Below, one piece after another: positions 41,210 to 52,438 of a stretch of DNA of 64,000 bases. Origin of the DNA: Nostoc carneum NIES-2107 (lineage in GTDB: Bacteria > Cyanobacteriota > Cyanobacteriia > Cyanobacteriales > Nostocaceae); NCBI GenBank assembly GCA_002368155.1, contig AP018181.1:477932-541931 (forward strand), read 5' to 3'. Numbering within the stretch: position 1 is the stretch's first letter; every line of letters begins with the position of its first letter. The notes beneath the pieces are model-generated. The model had not been told where the DNA came from, did not search any database, and was given only the letters and a program-made list of their open reading frames with translations. Both the position numbers and the translations under genes were made by a program.

Positions 41210-42019
41210 TTATCTATTCTTCAATTCGTGCATACTTTTCACAACTTTTGTCACCAGGTTTCTGGGTGTAAACCTCACACTTTCAGTGAGGATTCTATTC
41301 CTCAACCCAGGAATCACAACAGTTTTGTTTGCCATTAAACTGCGATAACCAATTTTAGCAACCCTTTCTGTATCCATCATCCGATTCACACTGGCAATTT
41401 TTGAGTCTTCCATTGCAGCAGTTTTTTGAAATTCCGTTGCTGTGGGGCCAGGACAAAGTACAGTCACACTCACACCTGTACCTTCTAATTCTTGTGCGAT
41501 CGCTTCCGAAAATGATAAAACATAGGCTTTAGTTGCAAAATAAACCGCCATTAAAGGCCCTGGTTGAAAAGCTGCAACTGAAGCAACATTTAAGATTTTG
41601 CCATAGCCTTGCTCTACCATATCCTTGAGGAACAATTTTGTTAAATGGGTAAGACTCACTATATTGACCTGTAGCATATTCAGTTCAGTAGTGAGGTCTG
41701 TTTCTGCAAAGACTCCATAAGTACCAAAGCCTGCATTATTCACCAACACATCAACTTTAATAGATGATTGTTGTAACTCTGCAAAAATTTCTGTGGGAGA
41801 TGTTGGTATCGATAAGTCTTTTGCAAAATTTTTGACAACAATGTTAAATTTTTGAGCAAAGTCTGCAGCAATTTCTGTCAGTTTTTGTTCGTTCTTATCT
41901 ACTAACACCAAATTGTAATTATTCCGACCAAAAATGTATGCTAATTGGTAACCAATGCCACTAGCGGCTCCAGTAATCAAAGCAGTTTTTTGACGCTGAC
42001 TTTTTGGGGTGTTATTCAT
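41210..42019 (-). CDS. Short-chain dehydrogenase/reductase
   Basis: About 269 residues from the ATG at 42019; the frame is open further upstream, but the added 38 residues do not fit the family. Classical SDR motifs: TGAASGIG near residue 15 for NAD(P) binding, NNAGFGTYG near residue 95, catalytic Ser in NVASVAAFQPG and YFATKAYVLSF with Tyr and Lys, then CPGPTATEF. The final 60 residues are basic. The substrate is unknown. The protein resembles the DltE/YqjQ-like group of SDRs. Confidence 0.85.
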   Translation of the reverse strand: MNNTPKSQRQKTALITGAASGIGYQLAYIFGRNNYNLVLVDKNEQKLTEIAADFAQKFNIVVKNFAKDLSIPTSPTEIFAELQQSSIKVDVLVNNAGFGTYGVFAETDLTTELNMLQVNIVSLTHLTKLFLKDMVEQGYGKILNVASVAAFQPGPLMAVYFATKAYVLSFSEAIAQELEGTGVSVTVLCPGPTATEFQKTAAMEDSKIASVNRMMDTERVAKIGYRSLMANKTVVIPGLRNRILTESVRFTPRNLVTKVVKSMHELKNR

Positions 42020-42276
42020 CTCAAGAATATGGTAATTTAGTGAGTATGCATAAATACTCACTAAGGATTTAGAGAGTTTTATAAAAGAATTGAAAATGAT
42101 CGCTGCTAATATATGTTGCCAATTTGGCAACAATTAAGGGTTGAAATATAGAAGAAATTTATAGCATAAATATGCAGTTATGTAGGGTATGTAACGGTCT
42201 TGTTTATGCATAGTTTTTAATCAGAAATTACATCATATAAGAATCCGATTTGATTATTAAAAAAATCTAAGTAGGT

Positions 42277-42424
42277 GTAGGGTGTGTTAGGCGCTGATTT
42301 CCAAGATAATTTGTCAAGAAATAACTATCCTCGCGCCTAACGCACCATCCATACGGCGGTGCGTTACGGCTGAATTTCATTGTCTCTTTGTCCCAAATCC
42401 TTTCATAGCCGTAACACACCCTAC
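42277..42424. repeat. Inverted-repeat element with GTAGGGTGTGTTA ends
   Basis: GTAGGGTGTGTTAGGCG at the left and CCGTAACACACCCTAC at the right bound a 148-bp unit containing two hairpins (TTAGGCGC/GCGCCTAA and GTTACGGCT/AGCCGTAAC). Shorter relatives lie at about 18481 and 57016. The rest of 42134-42788 is AT-rich, apart from a candidate Pho box. Confidence 0.65.
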
Positions 42425-42511
42425 TTAAGGTTGACTACTGACTTGATGGCAATTTTGGATAGCACTGTAGCACTTAAGCCTTGACCGATAAAATCCTAAT
42501 AATTCTTATCT

Positions 42512-42541
42512 TTTAACCTAGAGCTAGCTATTTCTTAACGT
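42512..42541 (+). promoter_or_regulatory. Candidate Pho box upstream of the phosphatase/phytase gene
   Basis: TTTAACCT (42512-42519) and CTTAACGT (42534-42541) lie 22 bp apart. That equals two 11-bp periods of the cyanobacterial PhoB site (three YTTAACCW octamers spaced by 3 bp). The middle octamer (42523-42530) matches only 4 of 8. The gene starts about 250 bp downstream. Suggestive only. Confidence 0.35.
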
Positions 42542-42788
42542 TACCAGGATAACTTGAACTACTGAGAGAGATACCGATAATATGTGTTTTTTAATATGAG
42601 GATGAAATTTAACATCTCATTCTCTATATCTGAGTTTGAGGCTAATTGATGTTTTACTCAACAAAACTAATAGCCAATACTATGAGGCTCTAATTTTAAA
42701 TTTAATTTAAGCATTGTTGATGATTTTTCACTTTAAATAATCTCTCTTAATTCTCTCAAGCAAAATTTACCTAATTGCAAGCTATTCT

Positions 42789-45700
42789 ATGGTAACTACC
42801 AACACAATCCGCTTTTCTCAATTTAACGCTTCCTTGAATCGCAATGCTGATGGTCAGTTAATTACTGATTTATCTACACCTAATAATGCTCAAGCAAAAG
42901 CAGTTGCAGAAATTATTCAACGCAATAATCCGGATATATTATTAATCAACGAGTTTGATTACACTCAGGTAAATCCTCAACAGGCGGTGCAATTACTTCA
43001 GCAAAATTATCTTGCTGTCAGCCAAAATGGTGCAACACCTGTTAACTATCCTTACTTTTATATTGCTCCAAGTAATACAGGAATTGCTTCGGGGTTCGAC
43101 TTAAATAATAACGGTCAAGTTGTCACTACACCAGGTGCAACTGGATATGGTGATGATGCTTTAGGATTTGGTAATTTCCCTGGACAATATGGGATGTTAC
43201 TACTTTCTAAATATCCTATTGATACTGCTAATGTTCGCACCTTCCAAAATTTTCTGTGGAAGGATATGCCAGATGCTTTGCTTTCTACTATTTCAACACC
43301 TAATTCTAATACTCCTTGGTATTCCCCAGAGGAACAAAACGCTTTACGCCTTTCTTCTAAAAGTCATTGGGATGTACCAATTAAAGTTAATGGCGAGACA
43401 ATTCACGTTTTGGTAAGTCATCCTACACCGCCAACCTTTGATGGAACCGAAGACCGCAACGGTAAGCGCAATCATGATGAGATTCGCTTTTGGGCAGATT
43501 ACATCACCCCAGGTAAAGGCGATTACATTTATGATGATGCAGGTAAAAAAGGCGGGATTGCTGCTGGTTCGCGGTTTGTAATTATGGGCGACCAAAATGC
43601 TGATACTGTAGATGGCGATAGTTTTGATAATGCTATTCGCCAACTATTACAGAATCCTAACATCAATACTAATTTCATCCCCACCAGTCCCGGCGCAGCA
43701 CAACAAGCAATTTTACAGGGTGGTGCAAATGTTAACCAAAAAGGTAATGCTAGTTTTGATACTGCAGACTTTGCTGATACTGCACCCGGTAATTTGCGGA
43801 CTGACTATGTATTACCCTCGGCTGATTTGACTATTAATAATTCCGCAGTGTTCTGGCCGTTAAATACCGACCCCAATTTTCCCTTGGTAGGTACTTTTAA
43901 CGCCAGCCTTCCCGGTGGTTTCCCCAGTTCCGACCATCGTTTAGTATATGCAGATGTGCAAGTAGGGCCGACAACACCAGGAAAAACGATTCCTGAAGTG
44001 GGATTTTTAGGACAAACTATCTTACCTACAGGCTTTATTCCCCCTGGCGCTGCGGGAACGGTAAATGGCGGACAAACTCCCTTGGGTGGTTTGTCTGGTG
44101 TCGCCTATGATGCAGATAAAAAACAATTCTACGCAATTTCTGACGATCGCTCTCAATTTGCACCCGCCCGCTTTTATACTTTTACTACTGATCCAGCGAA
44201 AATTGCTACCACTGGGGTGACTTTTACCAATGTTACGCCGCTCAAAGATGCTAACGGCAATTTATTTGCACTCAATAGCCTTGACCCTGAAGGAATTGCG
44301 TTAACTAGCAACGGTACAGTTTTCATCTCTTCTGAAGGTGAAGTTAATCCTAGCGCAGGTCGGGTGACTAATCCCTTTATTAAAGAATTTTCCCTGACTA
44401 CGGGGCAAGAAGTTCGCAGTTTAGCTGTCCCCAAAAAGTTTTTACCAGTTGTTCAGGATACCAACAATAACGGTGTTGTCGATGCTGGTGATACCCAAAC
44501 CGCAGGGGTATACAACAACTTGGCGTTTGAAAGCCTCACCATCACACCTGACCAAAAAACCCTATTCACCGCCACAGAAAACGCCTTATTTCAAGATGGG
44601 CCAAGGGTTTCCACGACAATCGGTAGCCGATCGCGGATTTTGCAATACAATCTGGTAACGGGACAGCCAGAAAAAGAATATCTCTACGTTACAGACCCAT
44701 CTGTCACCCCCAACCCAGCCACAAGTTTTAGTGATAACGGCTTGGTGGATTTATTAGCAATTGATAATCGCGGTACATTACTAGCTGTAGAACGTTCTTT
44801 TGCTCAAGGTGTAGGGAACACAATTAAAATCTATGAAATTTCCCTACAGGGTGCAACAGATATCAGCAGTATCGACTCACTTAAAGATTTCAGCGCCACT
44901 CAATTAGCTGCGATTCAACCAGCCCAAAAGCGTCTACTGTTGAATTTAAATGACCTAGATTTGCCGAATGGTACAGATAATATTGAGGGTATAGCTTTCG
45001 GGCCGAAGTTAGCTGATGGTCGTCAATCGATTGTTTTGGTAAGTGATAACAACTTCAATGCAACTCAATTCACCCAAATTTTAACTTTGGATGCAGAGGT
45101 AGTCACTACCGCCGCACCGAGAGTAGAAACTCGTCCTGATTTATTCGACGATGAAACCTTACCAACAGACCAACGTGCTGATGCTGATGACCCAGCTATC
45201 TATATTAATGCTAACAATGCGGCTGAAAGCTTAGTTCTCACCTCAGTCAAAAACGCAGGACTGCGGGTATATGACTTGTCGGGTAATCTCTTACAGGAAG
45301 TGAACCCTGGCGGTATTCGCTACAACAACATAGATTTGCAATATGGTTTTAAATTAGCCGGGGAAAAAATAGATATTGCTGTGGCGAGCGATCGCGGTAA
45401 CGATAAACTAGCAATATTCAAAATTAACCCCAATCCCACCACTCCCGGTAAATACCTGGAAAATATTACTGATAGCAGTATTGGCACAATTTTTCAAGCA
45501 CCACCATTTCTTGCACCTTATTCCTCATCTTCTCGCAGTTCCTACGGACTAGCTTTATATCGCAGTCCCATCACCAATGATTACTACGTCTTTACCAGTC
45601 GCCGAGAAACTGGAGATATCGCCCAGTTTAAGCTGATTGACAAAGGTAATGGCAAAATTGGCGCAGAACGAGTACGAGAGTTTACCATTCCATCCTCCTC

Positions 45701-48700
45701 TGATAGCGAACGTTCCGCACAAACAGAAGGAATGGTTGTAGACCAAGAAACTGGTTTCCTCTACATTGGTCAAGAAGATGTCGGTATTTGGAAATTTCAA
45801 GCCGAACCAAATGGCGGTACAACTGGGAAGTTAATTGATCAAGTTAAAGGCTTGGGTGGTAATTACCTTACCGATGATGTGGAAGGATTAACTATCTACT
45901 ACGGTAAGAATGGTACAGGCTATTTATTAGCATCCAGCCAAGGCGATAATACTTTTGTTGCTTACACCCGTGAAGGTAATAATGATTATTTGGGTAACTT
46001 TGCGATTGGTAGCAATGGCGCAATTGATAGCGTACAAGAATCTGATGGTGCAGATGTAATTAATGTACCCCTTGGCCCTAACTTCCCCAAAGGTTTATTT
46101 GTCACTCAAGATGGTAATAATGAACCTGCAAAATTAGTTAGTGATGGCGATGAAATAGAGAATATCAACTCTAATTTTAAATTAGTACCTTGGGAAAATA
46201 TTGCTAACGCCTTCTCTAACCCTTTAAATATTGACACCACTAGTTACAATCCCCGCAATCCTGTTGCTCAACCCAAACTCACCATTTACGACTTTAAAAA
46301 TTTACCAAAGTTAGGTACAACTTCCAAAGGTGAAGATATTTTATTGGGTGGTTTTTCTGGATTGTATTTCTTAGGAAATGCGCCTAATGGTAACCTGCGA
46401 TTTGTTACCCACACAGACAGAGGCCCTAACGGTGAACCTGTGGGTGCAAATCGACCGTTTTATTTACCCAACTTCCAGCCGGAAATTATCAATTTTGAAC
46501 TCAACCGCACCACAGGCGAAATTACAATTACTAACCGTACTGGCTTATTTCGTCAAGATGGTAAAACCCCATTAACCGGATTACCAAATCTACAAGCTGG
46601 GGCGAATGGTACAGCTTATACTGATGAAATTGGCGTTGATTTAGATAATAAACCTCTACCTAATGACCCATTAGGCGCAGATTTAGAAGGAATTGTAGTT
46701 GCAGAAAATGGCGATTATTGGATGGTCGATGAATATCGCCCAGCAATTTACCATTTTGATAGTAAGGGTAAATTAATTGAGAGATTTATCCCCAAAGAAA
46801 CTGCAACCGCACCTAATCCAGACCAAGCTGCAGGAACTTTTGGAACTGAGATATTACCAGAAGTTTACGCCCAACGCCGCAACAATCGCGGATTTGAAGC
46901 TGTGGCTTTAGAAGGTTCTAAACTCTACGCCTTTATTCAAAGTCCAATTGATAATCCTGATAATGCTAGCGACACAGTTTCTAAAGCTTCTCGTAACTTG
47001 AGAATTTTAGAATTTGATATCAACAGCAAGCAGGTAACAGGGGAGTATTTATATCTTCTGGAAGGTTTACCAGCCACAGATAAAATTGGTGATGCAGTTT
47101 CTTTAGGTAATGGTAAATTTGCAGTTGTCGAACGTGATGATAATGGTACATCTGCAGGTAACAAACTCATCTACCAAATTAACTTAACAGGTGCAACAAA
47201 CATCAATCATCCTGCTAACTTTACATTACCTAGTGGTAAGACCATTGAACAACTAACTCCAGCAGAATTAGCCACTGCTAAAATTACTCCTGTCAGCAAA
47301 AGCTTAATCGCTAATGCTGCACAGTTAGGTTACACCGGAGTTGAAAAGTTAGAGGGTTTAGCTTTAGTTGCACCCAATACTTTAGCGTTAATTAATGACA
47401 ACGACTTCAACGTTACTGGTAAGACTCCGGCGGAAAGATTGGGAATTTTAGAATTACCCAATAACATCGCAGTTACTAAACCAAAAACATCCCTGAACAT
47501 TCTCTTAGTAAATGATGATGGTTATCAAGCTAAGGGAATTAATGTTCTCTACAACAAATTAGTTGCAGCTGGTCATAAAGTAACATTAATTGCACCTAAA
47601 CAACAGCAAAGTGGTCAAGGTACAGCCCTCGATACCGATAAATTTGGCAAACAATTAGAAGTTGTCAATTATGAACCAAATAAATGGTATGTCGATGGCA
47701 AACCTGTTGTGACTACCTGGGCAGGAATCGATTACATTTTAAAAGATAATCCCCCCGATTTGGTTATTTCTGGAATTAACGAAGGGGAAAATCTCGGTTT
47801 AGAAGGGATCATTTCCGGTACTCTTAGCGCCGCAGTTTCCGCATTAAATCGCGGTGTCCCTGCGATCGCAGTCAGTGCGGGTGTTAAAATAGATGAACGT
47901 AGCGCAGGTTACCCCAGTACTGATAAAGCCTACGAAGTTGGTGCTAATTACGTTGTTGATTTAATTGCCCAATTACAAGCAAAACAAGGCAATAACCCAG
48001 CTATATTACCCAAAGGCATTGGTTTAAACGTCAATATCCCTGCAACTGACAAAATTCAAGGTGTAGCCTTTACAGAGTTTGACAGTGCAGGTAGTTTTGA
48101 TTTCAAATTTGGGGAATTACCGCCTAACTTTGGCACAGGTCAAGGCATACTTTATACCCAAAATACTTTACCTGCTGGAACTACACCCAAACCATTTTCA
48201 GAAGGTGAACAATTCTTAGCAGGTAAGGTGACAGTAACTCCTTTTGATGGTGATTGGGGTACAACTCCAGACCAACGCCAAGCACTGGGTTCTCGTCTTA
48301 ACCTCAAAGTCCCAGGTTTAACGGATGAAATCAAACCCGCTAGCAAGCCATTAAATATTCTGTTGGTAAATGATGATGGCTATCAAGCAAAGGGTATTGA
48401 TGTTATCTACAAAGCTTTAACCGCTGCTGGTCATAACGTCATTCTAGTCGCACCCAAAGACCAACAAAGCGGAAAAGGTACTTCCATCAACACCAACAAA
48501 ATTTTCCAAAATACTGAAGTTGCAGAATTTGATACCAGCAAAAATAAATGGTATGTCGATGGGACTCCAGTTGTCACCACTTGGGCGGGACTTGATTACA
48601 TCTTCCCCAACAAAGAGAAGATTGCTAAACCTGATTTAGTCATCTCTGGTATTAACGAAGGTGAAAACATTGGTTTAGATGCCATTTCTTCTGGTACACT

Positions 48701-49925
48701 TAGCGCTGCGGTAGCTGCATTACAAAATGGCATTCCGGCGATCGCAGTGAGTGCTGGAATAGATTTAGCTGGGTTACAAACAGGGGATAAATCCAGCACC
48801 GAAAAAGCTTACGAAATCGGTGCTAGGTTGGTTGTTGATGCAATTAACAAACTCCAAGCCAGTCAAGGTAGTAATGCAGATTTACTCCCGAAAGGGGTAG
48901 GGTTAAATATCAATATCCCTGCTTATAACCCAGATATTCCTAAGTTCAGCACAATTACAGGGGTTGCAGTTACCAAATTTGACCAAGCTAGTAGCCTGGG
49001 TTTACAGGTCGCGGAAATTCAACCGGGTGTTGCTGGTTTAACTTTAGGCGCTTCCAGCAATACAGGCACAGGAGATTTATCATCGGAAGGGGGTAGATTC
49101 TTAGCAAGAAATATTACCATTACTCCGATTGATGGGAATTGGAGTGCTACTGCAACCAGTCGTCAGCAAATCGCCAACGCTGCGGGGGGACTGACTATCA
49201 ATACAGGTAGTAGTAGTCAGCCGATATTCACAGGTGATGGTGCAGATATTGTAGAACCTATCAACGGTAGCACTGTATTTACAGGTAAAGGTGATGACAC
49301 AGTAATTGCGGGTAGCAATTCTTCAATATCAACAGGCGATGGTAATGATCAAGTCTTTGTTGGTGCTAATGGCCCTGGGAAAAATACTAATGTTGATGGT
49401 GGTGCAGGTAACGATGAACTGACTATAGTCGAAGCTAGCGGTAGCAATAATTTATTTGGGGCTGCTGGTGCTGATAATCTGCAAGTAGTTGAAGGTTCTC
49501 GTCAAGTTCTCTTCGGTGGTTCTGGTAATGATACTCTTAGCAGTAAGGGGAATAATAACCGACTGTATGGTGGTTCTGGCGATGATAAACTCTTCTCTAA
49601 TACCAACGACACCCTAGTGGGTGGTGATGGTGATGATGTTTTATTTGCTGGTTCTGGCGGTAACCGTCTGACTGGTGGCGCTGGTGCAGATCAGTTCTGG
49701 ATTGCTAATGCTAGCCTTCCCAGCAGTAAGAATATTGTCACGGATTTTACCCCAGGAATTGATGTGATTGGTATTGGAGGGATTGGAGTAACTAAGTTTA
49801 GTGAACTGACGCTGTTGCAACAGGGTGATGATACTTTAGTTAAAAAGGGAAGCTCTGAGTTAGCTTCATTGTTGGGGATTAGTGCAAATAACCTCGCTGC
49901 TGATAACTTTAGCTTTATAGGTTGA
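42789..49925 (+). CDS. Giant multi-domain phosphoesterase: EEP + phytase-like + 2x SurE + RTX
   Basis: A single 2378-residue frame. Residues 1-395: endonuclease/exonuclease/phosphatase fold ([31 protein letters not shown]). 400-765: esterase-like region of phytase type ([22 protein letters not shown]). 775-1125: 3-phytase-like propeller ([23 protein letters not shown]-like [10 protein letters not shown]). 1160-1560: second esterase-like region ([32 protein letters not shown]). 1568-1842 and 1850-2134: two SurE domains, each with [22 protein letters not shown] and SGTLSAAV. 2146-2310: RTX Ca-binding repeats ([16 protein letters not shown]). No N-terminal signal; RTX repeats imply type I secretion. 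It should release phosphate from nucleic acids, nucleotides and phytate; the combination is the unusual part. Confidence 0.88.
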   Translation: MVTTNTIRFSQFNASLNRNADGQLITDLSTPNNAQAKAVAEIIQRNNPDILLINEFDYTQVNPQQAVQLLQQNYLAVSQNGATPVNYPYFYIAPSNTGIASGFDLNNNGQVVTTPGATGYGDDALGFGNFPGQYGMLLLSKYPIDTANVRTFQNFLWKDMPDALLSTISTPNSNTPWYSPEEQNALRLSSKSHWDVPIKVNGETIHVLVSHPTPPTFDGTEDRNGKRNHDEIRFWADYITPGKGDYIYDDAGKKGGIAAGSRFVIMGDQNADTVDGDSFDNAIRQLLQNPNINTNFIPTSPGAAQQAILQGGANVNQKGNASFDTADFADTAPGNLRTDYVLPSADLTINNSAVFWPLNTDPNFPLVGTFNASLPGGFPSSDHRLVYADVQVGPTTPGKTIPEVGFLGQTILPTGFIPPGAAGTVNGGQTPLGGLSGVAYDADKKQFYAISDDRSQFAPARFYTFTTDPAKIATTGVTFTNVTPLKDANGNLFALNSLDPEGIALTSNGTVFISSEGEVNPSAGRVTNPFIKEFSLTTGQEVRSLAVPKKFLPVVQDTNNNGVVDAGDTQTAGVYNNLAFESLTITPDQKTLFTATENALFQDGPRVSTTIGSRSRILQYNLVTGQPEKEYLYVTDPSVTPNPATSFSDNGLVDLLAIDNRGTLLAVERSFAQGVGNTIKIYEISLQGATDISSIDSLKDFSATQLAAIQPAQKRLLLNLNDLDLPNGTDNIEGIAFGPKLADGRQSIVLVSDNNFNATQFTQILTLDAEVVTTAAPRVETRPDLFDDETLPTDQRADADDPAIYINANNAAESLVLTSVKNAGLRVYDLSGNLLQEVNPGGIRYNNIDLQYGFKLAGEKIDIAVASDRGNDKLAIFKINPNPTTPGKYLENITDSSIGTIFQAPPFLAPYSSSSRSSYGLALYRSPITNDYYVFTSRRETGDIAQFKLIDKGNGKIGAERVREFTIPSSSDSERSAQTEGMVVDQETGFLYIGQEDVGIWKFQAEPNGGTTGKLIDQVKGLGGNYLTDDVEGLTIYYGKNGTGYLLASSQGDNTFVAYTREGNNDYLGNFAIGSNGAIDSVQESDGADVINVPLGPNFPKGLFVTQDGNNEPAKLVSDGDEIENINSNFKLVPWENIANAFSNPLNIDTTSYNPRNPVAQPKLTIYDFKNLPKLGTTSKGEDILLGGFSGLYFLGNAPNGNLRFVTHTDRGPNGEPVGANRPFYLPNFQPEIINFELNRTTGEITITNRTGLFRQDGKTPLTGLPNLQAGANGTAYTDEIGVDLDNKPLPNDPLGADLEGIVVAENGDYWMVDEYRPAIYHFDSKGKLIERFIPKETATAPNPDQAAGTFGTEILPEVYAQRRNNRGFEAVALEGSKLYAFIQSPIDNPDNASDTVSKASRNLRILEFDINSKQVTGEYLYLLEGLPATDKIGDAVSLGNGKFAVVERDDNGTSAGNKLIYQINLTGATNINHPANFTLPSGKTIEQLTPAELATAKITPVSKSLIANAAQLGYTGVEKLEGLALVAPNTLALINDNDFNVTGKTPAERLGILELPNNIAVTKPKTSLNILLVNDDGYQAKGINVLYNKLVAAGHKVTLIAPKQQQSGQGTALDTDKFGKQLEVVNYEPNKWYVDGKPVVTTWAGIDYILKDNPPDLVISGINEGENLGLEGIISGTLSAAVSALNRGVPAIAVSAGVKIDERSAGYPSTDKAYEVGANYVVDLIAQLQAKQGNNPAILPKGIGLNVNIPATDKIQGVAFTEFDSAGSFDFKFGELPPNFGTGQGILYTQNTLPAGTTPKPFSEGEQFLAGKVTVTPFDGDWGTTPDQRQALGSRLNLKVPGLTDEIKPASKPLNILLVNDDGYQAKGIDVIYKALTAAGHNVILVAPKDQQSGKGTSINTNKIFQNTEVAEFDTSKNKWYVDGTPVVTTWAGLDYIFPNKEKIAKPDLVISGINEGENIGLDAISSGTLSAAVAALQNGIPAIAVSAGIDLAGLQTGDKSSTEKAYEIGARLVVDAINKLQASQGSNADLLPKGVGLNINIPAYNPDIPKFSTITGVAVTKFDQASSLGLQVAEIQPGVAGLTLGASSNTGTGDLSSEGGRFLARNITITPIDGNWSATATSRQQIANAAGGLTINTGSSSQPIFTGDGADIVEPINGSTVFTGKGDDTVIAGSNSSISTGDGNDQVFVGANGPGKNTNVDGGAGNDELTIVEASGSNNLFGAAGADNLQVVEGSRQVLFGGSGNDTLSSKGNNNRLYGGSGDDKLFSNTNDTLVGGDGDDVLFAGSGGNRLTGGAGADQFWIANASLPSSKNIVTDFTPGIDVIGIGGIGVTKFSELTLLQQGDDTLVKKGSSELASLLGISANNLAADNFSFIG

Positions 49926-49960
49926 AGCATTTATTTGTGATTTGTTGCAAAAGCCAAAGA

Positions 49961-50024
49961 TTGGGGGATTCTCCCCCAAACCCCCGATTGGGGGACGGTT
50001 GCGTCCCCCAAACCCCCTCCAAAA
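49961..50024. repeat. 64-bp G/C-block hairpin repeat, copy 2 (inverted)
   Basis: The reverse complement is nearly identical to 31040-31103, differing in the small loop between the last two G/C blocks. Confidence 0.85.
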
Positions 50025-50053
50025 TTAGTGTTCTGTGTTTTGTTGAGTAACTG

Positions 50054-50305
50054 ATACCAATTTGAAAAAAGAATGCGACAGGTTGCAATACTGCTCGGTT
50101 AAGGATTTTCAACTCGGAATTGGGTTTGGGGAAAAGGTGTACCCCTTCGGGGAAGCAAGCTACGCGTAGCGTCTCCGCAGGAGAAAGGGTACGGGTTAAA
50201 GGTTTTTTCTTGCCCCTTTTGCCCTTAACCGACAAGTATTGCGACAGATTGTAGGGGCAAGGCACTGCCATGCCCTCTAGAATATATTGATGTGTCGCAA
50301 ACATA
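50054..50305. repeat. MITE-like repeat interrupted by a second element
   Basis: The left end ATACCAATTTGAAAAAAGAA and the right end, including AATATATTGATGTGTCGCAA, correspond to the two halves of the repeat at 21485-21584, reversed. Between them is a 155-bp insertion at 50086-50240. Confidence 0.7.
50086..50240. repeat. Nested MITE-like insertion with AATACT..CGGTTAAGG termini
   Basis: Inverted ends AATACTGCTCGGTTAAGG (from 50087) and CCTTAACCGACAAGTATT (to 50240) match at 16 of 18 positions. GCGACAGGTTG (50075-50085) and GCGACAGATTG (50241-50251) flank it, a likely target duplication. The interior carries the palindrome GCTACGCGTAGC. Confidence 0.7.
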
Positions 50306-50866
50306 ATTTAAATTCCATAGTAATAGTGCATGGTCATATTTAATACCTAGTGCAGTAATTTTTACCACAGCTAGTTATTCGGAGGCGCAGTGCTGCTGTG
50401 TCCCTACTTATTTTTGAAATTATTCTTGAGATTGGTATCAGTATAAATTTGATTGAGAAAAACTTAGAATTTAATTTTATGCAAAAAGTCATGGTTGTAT
50501 TCGTGACTATTGTCATGATTATTTTTTAGATAAATAAGCGTTAATAGTAAATTGAATTCATTATTTGAGTCTAAATCTGTTATTGCTAACATAGCTGCAA
50601 CAAGCATAAATATTTTATGGTAAATAATTTGAAATTATTTATGCGTCTTTTGGAGCTATTTAGCTACTCATAAACACAAGTATAGGCATCAGGTTTGATG
50701 TTTTAAACAAGCCTGTATATTTGCTAATGAGCTATAGAGTAGGTGTTGCTCGTTCGAGGAGGATTTAGTAAATAATTATTCAGATATGTGTATGGCAAAA
50801 ATCGAATATAGTCTTATAAGAATTGCGTTAATTTAATTTATTTCCATTTCTACGGGAGATATTTTT
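50306..50866. other. AT-rich gene-free region
   Basis: No ORF or structured element I can support. It presumably contains the promoter of the lipoprotein gene; CTACGGGAGATATTT before the ATG at 50867 supplies a GGGAG ribosome binding site. Confidence 0.55.
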
Positions 50867-51328
50867 ATGGAGGATAAATTTAATTTCAAGCTGTTATTAG
50901 GTGCAGTGATGATCGCGATTTTAACTGCGGGTTGTCAATTATCCTCACCAAGTAACTCGGCTGCGCCAAATAACTCTACTGAAAATACAAGTGATGGGGC
51001 TGCGACAAATGTATCTACACCCTTAGAGAGAATATCTGACCTAAATTTAACTGACGCACAAAAAACCCAAGCAAAGCAGATAGGTGAGCAAACCAAAGCA
51101 AAAATACTAGCTGTTTTAACTCCTGAACAACAAGAAAAGTTTAAATCTGGTAGTCAGGGTCAGCAATTCAGGGTACTGCGATCGCTCAATTTATCAGCAG
51201 AGCAAAAACAACAGATTCGCGAAATTCAACGTAATCAAAGGCAACAATTTCAAGCGATTCTTACTCCAGAGCAAAAAGCCAAATTGCAACAAAACCGTGG
51301 CTCTAGGAGACAAGGGTCATCCAATTGA
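50867..51328 (+). CDS. Spy/CpxP-like (LTXXQ) periplasmic lipoprotein
   Basis: A 153-residue protein. The signal ends in the lipobox LTAGC, so it is lipid-anchored. After a Ser/Asn-rich linker, four LTxxQ-like motifs appear (LTDAQK, LTPEQQ, LSAEQK, LTPEQK) in two helical hairpins, the Spy/CpxP pattern. Such proteins act as periplasmic chaperones or stress modulators. The C-terminal 15 residues are basic (QQNRGSRRQGSSN). A terminator follows. Confidence 0.75.
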   Translation: MEDKFNFKLLLGAVMIAILTAGCQLSSPSNSAAPNNSTENTSDGAATNVSTPLERISDLNLTDAQKTQAKQIGEQTKAKILAVLTPEQQEKFKSGSQGQQFRVLRSLNLSAEQKQQIREIQRNQRQQFQAILTPEQKAKLQQNRGSRRQGSSN

Positions 51329-51364
51329 ATTCTAAAAATTTGATTTGATGCGTGAGGTGTTATT

Positions 51365-51393
51365 GGTGGGCATTGATTGCTCACCTTTTTTTA
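51365..51393 (+). terminator. Rho-independent terminator after the LTXXQ gene
   Basis: GGTGGGCA (51365-51372) pairs with TGCTCACC (51378-51385), with one G-T pair, followed by TTTTTTTATTTTT. The 51394-51663 stretch is AT-rich with nothing identified. Confidence 0.75.
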
Positions 51394-51663
51394 TTTTTAT
51401 CAGTTAAAAAATATGACTTTTATAATAGTCAATTTATGACTTTTGTCCTAAATATATCTATACAAAAATATTCTAAAATCAAGGCATTACAGTAAAACTA
51501 ATTAATTTTGAATCCAGCTAAATAACTTTATATTCAAAGTTATTGGTTTGAGATATTTTTGGAGAAATAACTGCTTCATACTGTTAATTTCAAGAGAATA
51601 TTATTCAAGATTATTTAGCAGAACTGTAGAACATCAAATTCAAATCACATCACAGGAAATTAA

Positions 51664-51888
51664 ATGATGAAACGTATTATTTTCGGTTCACTACTGGCTT
51701 TACCATTTGCAATTGCTTCTTTACCTTCGCAAGCTTCTGCAGCGCAAATTATTGTCAGACCAACTGTTCGTCACAATAATGTTGTTGTCCGTCCACGTCC
51801 AGTTGTTCACCAAAAGTTGATTCCTGGACATTGGGAACAAACAAGATATGGCCGCAGATGGGTTCCGGCTCACTATGTGAGAATTTAA
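51664..51888 (+). CDS. Small secreted protein with a W-V-P-x-H-Y motif
   Basis: A 74-residue protein with a classic signal peptide (MKRIIFGSLLALPFAIASLPSQASA, cleavage near ASA-A). The mature part of about 47 residues is Val/Arg/His-rich and ends PGHWEQTRYGRRWVPAHYVRI, as in small periplasmic proteins with a repeated GxW-x-PxHY motif. The His and Arg richness hints at metal or surface binding, but no function is established. CACAGGAAATTAA precedes the start. A strong terminator follows. Confidence 0.7.
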   Translation: MMKRIIFGSLLALPFAIASLPSQASAAQIIVRPTVRHNNVVVRPRPVVHQKLIPGHWEQTRYGRRWVPAHYVRI

Positions 51889-51962
51889 AGAGGTTTACCT
51901 GTACTTTGCTTACTTCCCCTGACTCTGATAACTCATAGTCTAAACAACAATTGCGTGCGTTT

Positions 51963-51990
51963 AACTCTCACTATGAAAGTGAGAGTTTTT
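51963..51990 (+). terminator. Rho-independent terminator
   Basis: AACTCTCACT (51963-51972) pairs perfectly with AGTGAGAGTT (51978-51987), followed by TTTCTTGTTTTTG. Confidence 0.85.
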
Positions 51991-52438
51991 CTTGTTTTTG
52001 TGGTGGAATTTAAGAATGTGGTGTGTCGCAACAGATGTCAGCGAACTATTAAGTTTTGATAAATATCTAGGCTGGGAAGCGGTTTTATTATAGTTGCAAA
52101 GTTGTAAAGCTTACCTTGAGACAGTACTTGAAAGACAGAGGAGCAAGCACTCAACCAATAATTTGCTGATAGGTATGCGGTTATTGTGCTATTGGACACT
52201 TTTCTGGTAAGTTGTATATCAGTCAATTCTAATACTTGTTTTATAAACATCAAGCGATCGCGTACCTGCGCGCCGTACTGTTGTGGCATATTCTCAGAGG
52301 TGATATGTAAGGCAAAGAAGTATTTAATAAGACTTACGACCAGTAGACATGATACTCAAGGTTGATGCGAACTCAAGAGTATTTTGAGCATTATAAAAAT
52401 AAATTTAAATTTAATCTTTTTAATCTTTTGGGGTAAAG
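51991..52438. other. Gene-free region
   Basis: The only reading frame is an 83-codon reverse-strand ORF without a recognisable motif, and I do not call it. One HIP1 octamer lies near 52255. Nothing else noted. Confidence 0.5.

Noticed and set aside
49915-50304. 129-codon reverse ORF
   Set aside because: It runs through two dispersed repeats and a nested insertion; repeat translation only.
52038-52289. 83-codon reverse ORF
   Set aside because: No recognisable fold or motif, no convincing start context; probably chance.
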